DNA from: Spirochaetota bacterium
Lineage (GTDB): Bacteria; Spirochaetota; UBA12135; COTS27; JAFLEE01
DNA length: 64,000 nt
NCBI GenBank assembly: GCA_017302015.1
Contig: JAFLEE010000005.1
Span: 52,657 to 116,656 of the forward strand
Reading direction: 5' to 3'
Program-made: the position numbers and the translations under genes
Notes under the pieces: generated by a model
Database searches by the model: none
The model's input: only the letters and a program-made list of their open reading frames with translations
Told to the model about the DNA's origin: nothing
Shown: piece by piece, positions 36,963 to 46,344 of the stretch
How the letters are laid out: each line of letters opens with the position of its first letter
Position numbering within the stretch: the stretch's first letter is position 1

Positions 36963-37895
36963 GTGAAACCCGAAAAAGATAAACGACCGCCCGCTAAAAA
37001 ACTGAAAAGACCCGCAGAACGCCTCCCCGCCGAGGATCCCGCGCGTCGGCTCGGCACCCACCGGGCCTATCTCGAGGAAGACCACGATCTCGTCTTCCCC
37101 CTCCACTTGCGCTATCTCTGCCACGAGGTCTTCGTCATCAATTACACCTCCAGCGGCCGCGGGCGCGGCGGCGGCGTGCGTCTCCTCTCCCACCCCCACT
37201 TCGAACTCATCGCCGTGAAAAAGGGCCGGGTGAAGTACCTCCTGCGCGGGAAGCGCTCCATCGCCCTGGCCCCGGGGGATGCGCTCCTCATCCCGCCATT
37301 CGTGCCCCACGAGCGGGTGCACCAGAGCGCGGGACTCGTCCACAGCATCCTCTTCCTGGCCGAAGGGCCCGTGGCGGCGCCCGAAGCGCCCCAGATCCTA
37401 AAAACTCCGGGGGGCAAGGCGTTGTCATCCCTCCTCGCCCTCATCGACAAGGAACGCCGCAACAGTGGGGAGGTCTCCCGGGAAATCCTCACGCACCTCA
37501 CCCGCGCGCTCATGCACCTCTTCCTCCGGGAAATCCCAGCGTTCAACGGGAGCCCCGCCACGGTCGTGCCCCGTGACCCGATCTTCGCCGCCGCCGCCGA
37601 ACATGCCCACCACCACCTCCGCGGGAGTTTAAGCGTCGCCGACCTCGCCCGCGCCTGCGGCGTCGGGGAACGGCAATTGGCCCGGGCCTTCGCGAGGAAC
37701 CAGGCGCCTCCGCCCCACCAATACCTCCTGGAGCGGAAATTACTTTCGGCATACGCCGAACTGATCAATTTCCCGCAGGCTTCAGTGCGGGAGGTGGGGC
37801 GGCGCTTCGCATTCCATGATGCCAATTACTTCTCAAAGATAATTCGACGGCGGTTTGGCAGGTCACCGGGTGCGATACAGCGATCGGGCGGGTGA
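36963..37895 (+). CDS. AraC-type regulator with cupin sensor
   Basis: 310 residues from a GTG. A Lys/Pro-rich N-terminal tail of about 30 residues, then a cupin-like domain (about 65-130; HPHFELIAVKKGRVKYLLRG, GDALLIPPFVPHERV), a helical linker, and a C-terminal double helix-turn-helix (about 205-305; LSVADLARACGVGERQLARAF and VREVGRRFAFHDANYFSKIIRR). No ribosome site is evident, so the start is the least certain point. It follows the GH4 operon and converges on the GH16 gene with 23 bases between. Likely regulates one of these blocks. Confidence 0.87.
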   Translation: MKPEKDKRPPAKKLKRPAERLPAEDPARRLGTHRAYLEEDHDLVFPLHLRYLCHEVFVINYTSSGRGRGGGVRLLSHPHFELIAVKKGRVKYLLRGKRSIALAPGDALLIPPFVPHERVHQSAGLVHSILFLAEGPVAAPEAPQILKTPGGKALSSLLALIDKERRNSGEVSREILTHLTRALMHLFLREIPAFNGSPATVVPRDPIFAAAAEHAHHHLRGSLSVADLARACGVGERQLARAFARNQAPPPHQYLLERKLLSAYAELINFPQASVREVGRRFAFHDANYFSKIIRRRFGRSPGAIQRSGG

Positions 37896-37918
37896 AACGG
37901 TACGGATATAGCCCTCCC

Positions 37919-39229
37919 TCACGGCTTCATCACCTCCTTCCCCTTCCCATCCACAAGCGAATACACACGCACCCAATCCACATACCACGCATCGGGAAGT
38001 TTGGCCTTGCGCACATCCCCCGCCCAACTCTTCTCGCTCGCCTGGGCTTCGTCGGTGATGCGCAGGTGGACGGGCACCTGGCAGACGCCGCCGGCGTGGG
38101 TGCGCCAAACCTCCGCCTCGTCGACAAAAAAGACGTATTCGGTGGGCGTCCAAAGGAGGCTGAAATTGTGGTAGCCGGTCATCACCCCGGGCGTGGTCGA
38201 CCGGATGCCCGAGCTCTGGTGGTCCTTCCCGTAGCCGTCCCAGTGCAGCGCGTGGTTCACCTCATCGGTGAGCCAGGGCTTCTCCATGATGTCGATCTCG
38301 GTGCCGTCGCGGCCGCTGCCGTCCACGTTCCCGACGGTCTTCGCCTGGAGCCAGAAGGCGTTCCAATGCCCCGTGGAGCCGTGCATCTTCATGCGGGCGC
38401 AGAAGTACCCGTAGGTCTGGGAGAAGAGCCCCTCGGTATCGACCCAACTATTGTAGACCTTGTCGCCCTCCCGGAAGATGCCCATGCGCAGCGCGCCGTT
38501 CTCCACCGTGACCGCCCTCGCCGTGCGCATGGCGTCGTGGCGCGCGCCCTCCCGAACCTTCCACTTCGTCTCGTCTAGTTTGTCGCCGCTGAACTCGTCC
38601 TGGAAGCGGAGTTCCCAATGCTGCCCGTTGGACACCGCCGGCAAGCCGGCGATGCGGGGGCGAAGGCGGACTTCTTCATCCAATTTCTTGCGGGCCTCTT
38701 CCCGCCGCTGGGCGCTTTCGGTTTCGGAAAGCCAGATCACCGATAGGCCGGAGACCTCGAGATCCTGGGCCGCTCCCGCGAACATGACGGCGAGGGCAAG
38801 GGTGTCGGCCGGGAAATCGCGTTCCAGGGGGCAAAGGAAACGGAAGGAAGTCCAGTTCTTTCCGGCCCGGGCCTCCCAGCGCCCGATGCCGTCGTTCTGG
38901 GGCCGCGTGAGGAGCTTGAGGCCCACCGTGCACAGGCCGCCCTCGGAATCCGTCTTGAGCGCGCGCACCGAGAGCGAGATCTCGACCCAGCCCTTGGGCA
39001 CTTCCCCGGGGGCCCTCGCCTCCACCTGCACGTCCCAGGCAGACTTCCGGCGCTCTGGCACTTTCACCCGAAGCACCGGGGCGCCCCCATCGGCCGAGGC
39101 GACCCACTCGATCCCCTCGCCCGATTTCACCCAGACAGACTCCGTCGCTCCGGGAAAGAGGGGCTTGCCTTCCGGGAGCAGACAGGAGGAGAGGAGGACA
39201 ATCGCGGAGAGGAGTCGAAAGGGGTGCAT
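37919..39229 (-). CDS. secreted GH16 endo-glycanase
   Basis: 436 residues. Signal peptide with LSSC near residue 16, possibly a lipobox. An N-terminal beta domain (about 30-170) of carbohydrate-binding type precedes a GH16 domain (about 205-430) with the catalytic signature EIDIME (nucleophile Glu311, Asp313, acid/base Glu316) after GSGRDGT, and WHNFSLLWTP-like and WYVDWVRVY strands. GH16 enzymes cut beta-1,3/1,4-glucans or marine galactans such as agar, porphyran and carrageenan; subtype not assignable by eye. GAGG sits 6 bases before this ATG; the upstream frame to 39307 runs through AT-rich promoter-like DNA. Confidence 0.88.
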   Translation of the reverse strand: MHPFRLLSAIVLLSSCLLPEGKPLFPGATESVWVKSGEGIEWVASADGGAPVLRVKVPERRKSAWDVQVEARAPGEVPKGWVEISLSVRALKTDSEGGLCTVGLKLLTRPQNDGIGRWEARAGKNWTSFRFLCPLERDFPADTLALAVMFAGAAQDLEVSGLSVIWLSETESAQRREEARKKLDEEVRLRPRIAGLPAVSNGQHWELRFQDEFSGDKLDETKWKVREGARHDAMRTARAVTVENGALRMGIFREGDKVYNSWVDTEGLFSQTYGYFCARMKMHGSTGHWNAFWLQAKTVGNVDGSGRDGTEIDIMEKPWLTDEVNHALHWDGYGKDHQSSGIRSTTPGVMTGYHNFSLLWTPTEYVFFVDEAEVWRTHAGGVCQVPVHLRITDEAQASEKSWAGDVRKAKLPDAWYVDWVRVYSLVDGKGKEVMKP

Positions 39230-39317
39230 ACGACCTCGCTTATTTTGACGATGATATTTTGGGGTAGGAAGAAAAAAATTGACTACTGTAAATAGGCTTT
39301 CTGCCAAGGCATCAAGA

Positions 39318-39733
39318 TCAATGCGACGCCGTGCTCATTGCTGAGAACCACAGACCTATGCCCGTCATAAAGAGCGGAAAGCCGACGGTGCTGAAAATAA
39401 AAGGCAATAGCCACTTGGAGAAAAAGGTATCGAGGATGGCCTTCTCGGGGGCGCTGGGGTCATAAAAGAGTCCCACGACATCCCCCGCACGAAAAGGCTC
39501 GGCCTCGCGCCCACGGGATTTCGAAAAATGAATTCTTTTCCATCTGGGCCCGAAAAGCGGATGACCGGATAGTAGATGAGGTAACCCACCTGGCTTCTCT
39601 CAAGGCCCACGACCGTCCCTTGGGCTCGCCGCGCTCCTTTTAAAAATCGGGCGCGTATCAGTTCGAGGATACCCGCGCACGAAAGGAAGGAGAGGCCAAG
39701 GGAGAGAAAGAGGAACGGAAGAACCATTGGCAC
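39318..39733 (-). pseudogene. DUF3592 membrane protein with a frameshift
   Basis: The first frame (39733 down to about 39540) gives a membrane helix, ARRAQGTVVGLERSQV and YYPVIRFSGPDGKEFIF, the DUF3592 start. The continuation FRAGDVVGLFYDPSAPEKA, a second membrane helix and the stop at 39318 lie in the next frame. One extra base near 39535 (for instance a fourth A in CGAAAT) would restore an intact protein of about 138 residues. Both halves match the same family, so this is one gene with a single-base frameshift, either real decay or a sequence error. Function of DUF3592 is unknown. Confidence 0.75.
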
Positions 39734-39827
39734 CGGGATTTCATACCCTCTGCCGAGATTCTAGCATCCGGGCGATATCCTCAATTTTCCAGGCTCCCTG
39801 CGAGGCCAAGGAAAGGCCCCCCATGAT

Positions 39828-41885
39828 TCAGGGGCCGCCTTCGGCGTCGAAGGGCAACGTTTTTTTCATGATCAGGATTCTGGAGATGCGCGTGCCATCT
39901 TCGCGATTTTTGAGTTTCAAGACATGCTCTCCGGCCGTCAGATTGTAGGTCGTGAAAGAATCCGGAACGGGCTTGTCGTTGATCCGGTCGCGCACGAGGT
40001 CCCAATACCAGGCGCCCTGGCGCGGGAGATCGGACAACACCGTCCGTCCCTCATCGATTTTGAGGTAAAAGGTGTCGGATTCTCCCCGCGGAGAATAGGC
40101 GTAGACGCGCACGAGGTATTCGCCGTCTTCTTTTATGATGAACCGGCACGAGGCTCCCCCCGCATCGCGCCCGCCGCGCCAGGGGACTTCTATAAAATTC
40201 CCCGACGGCAAACTGGCATCCTCGCCGAGGACCATGGGGGCATATATCTTCAGGTCTCGCGCCTCGATCAGCACCTTGCCCGGCTTGCTTTCGCTCATGC
40301 ACGGCAGCAACCCCTTCAAAATCTCGCCGCGCCCGAGTTTGGCCACGGGCGTTCGGGCCAGGCGCGTATCACAGCCCGCAATCGAAACAGCAGAAATATT
40401 TTCCGCATCCCCCTCGACGGCCAGAAAGATACCGGACCCGCGGGGCGCCGGGCACCCTTGGAGGGCCGCATCCTTCACCCCGGTGAACCACACCACGGGC
40501 AATTCCCCCGAGATGGATCCCACCTGCATCTGGTGGATGCGTATTCCCTGCACGTCGTCCGCCACCAGCGCCGAGCGGCCATCGGGAGCGCGCACATCGA
40601 GACGCACATCGCGCAAGTGGATGCCCCGCACATGGCGGAGATAGAGCCCCCACGCGGGAAGACGCCCGAACATTTGCGCTTCCGGATAGGATCGGATCTT
40701 GGGTTCGTCGAGCACTTCGCCCAGGGCCATTTCGGCGAGGCCGCCCCCCTCGTACTCGAGCTGGATCTGCTCGAGCCGGATCCCCGTGACCGGGTGGCCG
40801 GGGATGCCGGTGATCGATGATTCGAACATGCAGTTTAGGGCGCGCACGTTCTGGATGACCACGTTGGTGATGACGCCGGGGACGCGGGGCTCCGCCTGCC
40901 GCGTTTTTTCGCTATTTCCGCCGCGATGGCCGAGGCGCACGAAAATCGGCGCCTTCACGTTGGAAATCACGATATTCGAGACGTAGATGCCGTCGAGGCG
41001 CGAACCGTCCACCGACTCGATGGCGATGGCCGCGAGCGTGCGGTCGAGGGGCCGTTCGGCGCTGCTATACACCACGCTGTCGCGGAAAGTGATGTCGCTG
41101 AAATCGGCGTGGGTCTCGGTTCCGATCTTGAAGCCGTTGCACGACGACCAGATGCGGCACCGCTCGGCGAGGATGCGCCGCGAGGGGTGGTCGCGGCCCG
41201 GTTCGGTGCTCTTGAGGACGATGCCATCATCGCCGGCGATGATATCGCAATCCCGCAAGGCCACCTCCTGGCAGCCATTGATATCGAACCCGTCGGTATT
41301 GGGCCCATAGAGGAAATTTCTCAGCACCACCCGTTCGGCCGTCACCCCCGCGCAATGCCGCAGGTGCACCGTCCAAGAAGGCGAGTTGGTGAGGAGGATA
41401 TCGCGGAGGGCGACGGAGCGGCATCGGGTGAATTGGATGAAACTGGGCCTCGGTAAGGCTTGGAATAGGACCTGGGCCGTATGCTGCCACGCGGGGCCTT
41501 CCAGGGTTTCGCCCTTCTTCACCCAATACCGATCTCCCTGGCCATCGATGGTTCCCCCGCCTTCGATGCCGATATTCGTCGCGTCCGTCGCCGTTACCAG
41601 GGCGCCTTTGGGAAAATCCTTCACCCGGGCGCTACCGAGGAGCACCGCCCCTGGATCGAGCACCATCCGGATGCCGCTCTTGAGCGCCACCGTTCCCGAG
41701 AGGAAGCGGCCTTTGGGAAAATGGACTTCCCCCCCACCAACCTCGCTTCCCTTGTCGATGGCGCGCTGGATGGCGGCGGTATCCATGGTTTCGCCATCGC
41801 CGACAGCGCCGAAGTCCGTCACCGTAAACCGCCCAGAGGCGCAAAGCATGCCGAATAGCAGGACCAGACTAGAAAAAGTCTTCAT
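39828..41885 (-). CDS. secreted GH28 polygalacturonase-like enzyme with C-terminal binding domain
   Basis: 685 residues. Signal peptide MKTFSSLVLLFGMLCASG; pectate-lyase-superfamily entry VTDFGAVGDGETMDTAAI; GH28 catalytic motifs NTDGFD (Asp198) and AGDDGIVLKS (Asp219-Asp220). Where GH28 usually has Gly-His-Gly, this protein reads SSCNGFKIGTE, so the His position (about 250) is Asn. A C-terminal jelly-roll-like domain (about 540-680) may bind carbohydrate. GH28 enzymes hydrolyse galacturonans and related polymers by inversion. GAGAGGA precedes the ATG. A TATAAT box lies 33 bases upstream. Confidence 0.85.
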   Translation of the reverse strand: MKTFSSLVLLFGMLCASGRFTVTDFGAVGDGETMDTAAIQRAIDKGSEVGGGEVHFPKGRFLSGTVALKSGIRMVLDPGAVLLGSARVKDFPKGALVTATDATNIGIEGGGTIDGQGDRYWVKKGETLEGPAWQHTAQVLFQALPRPSFIQFTRCRSVALRDILLTNSPSWTVHLRHCAGVTAERVVLRNFLYGPNTDGFDINGCQEVALRDCDIIAGDDGIVLKSTEPGRDHPSRRILAERCRIWSSCNGFKIGTETHADFSDITFRDSVVYSSAERPLDRTLAAIAIESVDGSRLDGIYVSNIVISNVKAPIFVRLGHRGGNSEKTRQAEPRVPGVITNVVIQNVRALNCMFESSITGIPGHPVTGIRLEQIQLEYEGGGLAEMALGEVLDEPKIRSYPEAQMFGRLPAWGLYLRHVRGIHLRDVRLDVRAPDGRSALVADDVQGIRIHQMQVGSISGELPVVWFTGVKDAALQGCPAPRGSGIFLAVEGDAENISAVSIAGCDTRLARTPVAKLGRGEILKGLLPCMSESKPGKVLIEARDLKIYAPMVLGEDASLPSGNFIEVPWRGGRDAGGASCRFIIKEDGEYLVRVYAYSPRGESDTFYLKIDEGRTVLSDLPRQGAWYWDLVRDRINDKPVPDSFTTYNLTAGEHVLKLKNREDGTRISRILIMKKTLPFDAEGGP

Positions 41886-41917
41886 GGGGCGGTCCTCTCA
41901 AGCAGTGGGTTGACCGA

Positions 41918-41923
41918 ATTATA
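41918..41923 (-). promoter_or_regulatory. -10 box of GH28 gene
   Basis: Perfect TATAAT on the minus strand followed by TCGG; leader about 25 bases. No convincing -35 at 16-18 bases. Confidence 0.45.
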
Positions 41924-42174
41924 CTCCTTGGCGCCAGTCTTCCTCTTGCAAGATTCCGGAAGGAATTGCACCGTGCCGTTGTCTTCCCAGTCCTTTCCTG
42001 AGGTCACGAAGGTGCTTTCATCTGCCTAGAACGGTTCTGGGGCTTTTTCAACATCCCGCGGCAGTCGGCCATGACCTGACCAAGCGCGAAATCAAATTCT
42101 ACGACTGGGTCGGGGCATTGAGATCCATCAGGTTGGCTGGCCAGCCTGAAAGATCCCCCCCGCCCCCCTACCGG

Positions 42175-45100
42175 TCATTCCCCCGAAATCGCCCCGGCGC
42201 CCCGCGCGCCGCCCTTCGGGGCGCGCCCGGCGAAGTCCCGGAGCATGGGCCCCTGGAACTCCCAGGCGTAGAGTTCTTCGATACTGGTGAACGCGTCGGC
42301 GAGGGTTCCCCGGGCCACGCGCAGGTAATCGAGACTGCCCTTGAAGTACGCCCCAGCGGTTCCGCGGCCGACGAAGAAATCCGACGCGTTCGAGAGAGCG
42401 AGGGAGCGCGCGGGGAAGGAACCCGAGGCCACCGATTCCGCGGGCTTTCCGTCGCGATATAGGCGGACCGCACCCGCCGCGCGGTCGACCTCCACGAGGC
42501 CGTGGTGCCAAGCTCCGTCATCCCAGGCGTCCCGGGATAAGACGGTATAGGGGGTCCCACTGGCGACCAGGTCCAGGGCGAGGGCACCCCGTTCATCCAG
42601 GCGCAGCCGGTAGCCCGCCTCCCGCGAGGCTTTCTCCACCAGCACGCCCCCGCGTCCCTTCGCGCTTTCCGCTCGGAACACGAGTTCGATGAGGAGGTTA
42701 TTGGTGTCCATATCGAGGTTCTTCCGGCGGCTGCCGTCGTAGACGAGGTCGCCGCGCCCGCGCACCGCGTAGGTGACCGTTCGCTTGATCTCCCGGTCGG
42801 GGAGCACGCAATAGGCGTCCCGACCATCGAAGCGCAGCGCGTCGAAAGCCCAATCCTCCAAGATCCCGGGCACGAAATCTTCGCGGGAAATCCCCCGGCA
42901 TTGCAGGGGGTTGCTGGGCACCTGGCCGTATTGGTAGCGGTCGAAATGCTCGTCGGAGAAGTTCATATGCTCGCCCATGACCACGCGGTTCGTGCCCTCG
43001 GCGAAGGGGTGGAAATTCCACTCGCCGCAGACGCCAGAGAGGCCCCAGGGCACGAAACACCGCGCTCCCATCCCCGCGAGGCCCGCGCCGCCTTTGGGCC
43101 GAAAATCCCCCCGGGCAGGGTCGATCAGGGGGTTCGCCGTGAGCACGCGGGCGGCATCGGTGAAGGGCGCCCCGCGCGAACGCAGCGCCCCCTGGAACTC
43201 CGGGAGGCCCTCGCAGAGGGGGTTTCCGTACTCCGTACGCGCGAAGTGGGTCGGGGAGCCGTAGAGCGCGTTGCGCGTGAAGTAGAAGGTGCCGTAATCG
43301 AAGGGGGGACGCAGGGGATCGCGCGCCTTGGCGCTCCAGGCGTCGAGGTCGAGGAAGAGGTCCGAAATGTCGGACCAGAGATTCCCCGTGTAGACGCACT
43401 TCACCGGGATGCGCCCCTCGTTGGTGAACTGCTCCATCACCGAGAATTGGCGGCGCACCCCCGCGCCAAAACGGGAGAAGGTATTGTTGAAGATCAAGTG
43501 GTTGAGGCCGTAAATATCCATGAAGCCCGAGGCGTTGCAGGGATCGGCCCCGAGGTCGTTCCCCTTGCCCCAGGCGATGTTATTGAAGACGTAGTTCTTG
43601 AACGCGCCGTCGAGGTAGTACGCGTAGCCGAAATAGCGGCTGGCGTAGTCGTTGGTAAACCCGGGGACCTGCTGGCCGAGATAGAGCCGCTTGGGCCCCA
43701 GGGGATTGCCCGAGAGGTTATTGAAGACATAGGCCGGGCCCAATTGCCAGGTGGCGATGCCCCCGTAATCGCAGGTCGTCTGCAGGGCCCGCACGACGTG
43801 GTTCTGGTAAACGAGGGTGCGCACCAGGGGGACTTCCCGGAAATCGTTCAGATACCCGTCGGATTTCCCGCTGACGACGATGATCCCCGAGGCGCCCGCG
43901 TCCTCGATCCAATTGCCGGCCACTTCGCAGAGGCGCGGGTATTCCACCCAGATCGCGGGGGCGAAACTCTCCACCGGGCGGAAGCCGAGCCCCGCGCGCA
44001 GGATGCGGTTGCGCATGACCTTCACGCGCCAGACCTGGATGGGCGGGGTGAAGGCGCTCTGGTTGAACCGGTAGGCGTCGAGGATGTGGACGCCGCCGAG
44101 TTCGGCGTCGGCGATGTCGTTATCCTCGATGGCGATACGGTCGTGCACGGCGCCGGGATGGGAGGCCTCGGAGAGGAAGCCGCAGACGACCTGCTCGAAG
44201 CGGCAATGGGCCACCCGTATGTCTTCGACCCGCCCGGTGGCCACCACGCAACCCGGGCGGCGGTACTGGGGCGACCAGTAGGCCACCATCGGATCGCCCG
44301 CGTTGGCGAAGGCGAAGGAGAGGCCGCTGACCTCGACGTGGGCGGGGTCGGCCAATACGATCATATTCGGTCGGATCGCCGCTTCGAGCACGCAAGAGGC
44401 GGGATCACGATCCCCGGGCATCCGCGCATAGAGGCGCCCAGCCTTGGCGTCGAACCAGAACTCGCCCGGCTCATCGAGGAGGACGGGCGCGCCCTCGATG
44501 AAATACCGGCAGCCCGTCACCGGCGGCGGGTTCCGCTGGAAATGAAACGATAACCCATCGGGGCTATTGCCGAGCACCACGTTCGGCGTCGGCCTTCCGA
44601 CCACGCCCGGGTAATCGCAATAGACGAGGGCGCCCTGGAGCGACCCGGGGGGCCAGGAATCCAGGGCGGAATCGACCCCGAGGAAACGCTTGGGCACTGC
44701 GGCGGGTTCCACGCGCTTCCAAACACCCCAATCGGCCCGCAGATCGTCGGGGTTCTTGAAGGCCCAATTCGGCGTTCGCGCCAGGTTCAGCCGAACGGCC
44801 TTTCCCCCGCGGAGTTCCCAAAGCGCCCGGGGGACGCTCTCGGTTCCCATCGGGAGGCACCAAATCTTTTCGCGCTCCCGCGCCTGGGGGATCTCGTCTT
44901 CCTCCAGTTTGCGCCACGTACCCTGGAGCCTCTCCGAACCGTAAAGCCAGGCCTCACCGGACCCCCAGGACGGATCGGAGGTGAGCCGGATGGGTTGCCC
45001 CTCGGCACCGATCGGCGACGCGACCAGGGTGCCGCGGTAGATGGCACCGCGTTTGAACACGAACGTATCCGCCGTTCCCCCGAGGTGGGAACGACCCGCA

Positions 45101-46206
45101 GCCTTGGGATCCCAAGGGTGGTGTTTCCAGGGACGGGCCGCGGATTCCCCGTCGTTCGCGTCGTCTCCGCCTTCGAAATCGATGTAGCGCACCCCGCGGC
45201 CCTTTCGGTAAACGAAGGGGCGTGGCTGCCACTCGTAATCGCCTCCCGCCATGACCTTGGCCTGGGGCGCGTTCCAATTCCAATTCCCTTCGGGAGTTTT
45301 CCCCCAGGCCGCATCCATCGCGGGAAGCGCCGAGAGGCCCTCGGCGGGGAGGGTCAATTTTTCGCTGAAGAAGCGCTTCTCGCCTAAAAAGACGATGACC
45401 GTCAGCCCGCGCAGCTCCGGTCGCTCGGGAAGGGGGAAATCGAAGTCGAGTTGGCCCTGGCCCTCGACTTGGAGTTCGCCTCGCGTCGAGGCGACGAGGT
45501 GGCCCCGGTAATCGCCGAAGACATCCCGCCAATGGAGATCGACGTGCAGGGGCGTCTTCTCGGTCAGGGGCCCGTATCGCAGCGCGACTCGGAGGGTCTT
45601 GCCGAGGCGGGGTGCGGAAAGGAGCCTGAGGTCGCACCAGGTTCCCTTCTTCCCATTACTGTCGAGGAGAGGAACCGGATCCGCGAACAGGGTCGTCGGG
45701 GCAATGGGCGCGGTGGCGGTTTTCCCCGGGGCATCGACCGCGCCGGGGATTTTCACCGGGATGCTCGGCCCGAATACCAGCGCGGTGCGGTCCTTGAAAT
45801 CGCCCGTCGGCGAGAGGAAGACCACGAGGGAGACGGATTCCAACCCTTCTTTCGCTGCGATGGAAAACGTGAACCGATTCGAAGCGCCATCCCGGGCTTC
45901 CTGCGCCGGGGCGCCGGCGTAAACGCCCCCATAGACCCCCCCGGTTTTCGCATAATGGAGGTGGGCGCTGACCTTCATGCCTTTGGGCGGATTCTCGAGG
46001 GCGAGCGCGACTTGCAGGGTTTCCCCGATCGCGACCGCGGTTGGAACCGTCGCCAAACACCACGGCGCGATGCGCGCGGTTTTCACTTCTCCGCTTGGCG
46101 CCGCGATGAGACCCGAGGCGAGGGTGAATGCCATGGCCAGGGGACGGGAGAACCGAAGGAGCGAAATCCTTCGCGGGCCTGTGGGCGGGGGAACGGGACA
46201 AGGCAT
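42175..46206 (-). CDS. very large secreted beta-helix protein with C-terminal LamG-like domain
   Basis: 1343 residues. A twin-Arg-containing signal (GPRRISLLRFSRPLAMAF...) ends near LIAAPSG. Two beta-sandwich segments (about 40-160 and 170-300) are followed by a parallel beta-helix region (about 350-1050) with repeated inward Asn/Val ladders (IEDNDIADAELGGVHIL, VMRNRILRAGLGF, YVFNNIAWGKGN). A LamG/concanavalin-type sandwich (about 1110-1310; LIELVFRA, GAWHHGLVEVDRAAGAVRLYRDGK) closes the protein. Beta-helix proteins of this kind include polysaccharide lyases and hydrolases; no catalytic motif was assigned. GAGGTG sits 7 bases before this ATG. Divergent from the nonsense-interrupted AraC gene. 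Confidence 0.8.
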   Translation of the reverse strand: MPCPVPPPTGPRRISLLRFSRPLAMAFTLASGLIAAPSGEVKTARIAPWCLATVPTAVAIGETLQVALALENPPKGMKVSAHLHYAKTGGVYGGVYAGAPAQEARDGASNRFTFSIAAKEGLESVSLVVFLSPTGDFKDRTALVFGPSIPVKIPGAVDAPGKTATAPIAPTTLFADPVPLLDSNGKKGTWCDLRLLSAPRLGKTLRVALRYGPLTEKTPLHVDLHWRDVFGDYRGHLVASTRGELQVEGQGQLDFDFPLPERPELRGLTVIVFLGEKRFFSEKLTLPAEGLSALPAMDAAWGKTPEGNWNWNAPQAKVMAGGDYEWQPRPFVYRKGRGVRYIDFEGGDDANDGESAARPWKHHPWDPKAAGRSHLGGTADTFVFKRGAIYRGTLVASPIGAEGQPIRLTSDPSWGSGEAWLYGSERLQGTWRKLEEDEIPQAREREKIWCLPMGTESVPRALWELRGGKAVRLNLARTPNWAFKNPDDLRADWGVWKRVEPAAVPKRFLGVDSALDSWPPGSLQGALVYCDYPGVVGRPTPNVVLGNSPDGLSFHFQRNPPPVTGCRYFIEGAPVLLDEPGEFWFDAKAGRLYARMPGDRDPASCVLEAAIRPNMIVLADPAHVEVSGLSFAFANAGDPMVAYWSPQYRRPGCVVATGRVEDIRVAHCRFEQVVCGFLSEASHPGAVHDRIAIEDNDIADAELGGVHILDAYRFNQSAFTPPIQVWRVKVMRNRILRAGLGFRPVESFAPAIWVEYPRLCEVAGNWIEDAGASGIIVVSGKSDGYLNDFREVPLVRTLVYQNHVVRALQTTCDYGGIATWQLGPAYVFNNLSGNPLGPKRLYLGQQVPGFTNDYASRYFGYAYYLDGAFKNYVFNNIAWGKGNDLGADPCNASGFMDIYGLNHLIFNNTFSRFGAGVRRQFSVMEQFTNEGRIPVKCVYTGNLWSDISDLFLDLDAWSAKARDPLRPPFDYGTFYFTRNALYGSPTHFARTEYGNPLCEGLPEFQGALRSRGAPFTDAARVLTANPLIDPARGDFRPKGGAGLAGMGARCFVPWGLSGVCGEWNFHPFAEGTNRVVMGEHMNFSDEHFDRYQYGQVPSNPLQCRGISREDFVPGILEDWAFDALRFDGRDAYCVLPDREIKRTVTYAVRGRGDLVYDGSRRKNLDMDTNNLLIELVFRAESAKGRGGVLVEKASREAGYRLRLDERGALALDLVASGTPYTVLSRDAWDDGAWHHGLVEVDRAAGAVRLYRDGKPAESVASGSFPARSLALSNASDFFVGRGTAGAYFKGSLDYLRVARGTLADAFTSIEELYAWEFQGPMLRDFAGRAPKGGARGAGAISGE

Positions 46207-46328
46207 GGGTTCACCTCGATGCAAGGGATAGGACGCGGGGGAGGCCAACCCGACCTCCGCTCCCCGCAGGATCCACCTGGATGTTAATCCCGGGGGGTCT
46301 TCCCGTCCTCCTACCCGATGACCTCGGA

Positions 46329-46337
46329 TGATACTAT
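46329..46337 (+). promoter_or_regulatory. extended -10, leaderless start
   Basis: TGA-TACTAT (46329-46337), 7 bases, then the ATG at 46345. No -35 match; the TGn element is present. Confidence 0.45.
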
Positions 46338-46344
46338 TTTAACC

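Noticed and set aside
41940-42174. Possible gene remnant reading KREIKFYDWVGALRS upstream of the GH28 gene
   Set aside because: Too short, no start or family match; treated as intergenic.
42901-44553. 550-codon plus-strand frame opposite the large beta-helix gene
   Set aside because: Repetitive acidic composition typical of the complement of beta-helix coding DNA; no start signal.
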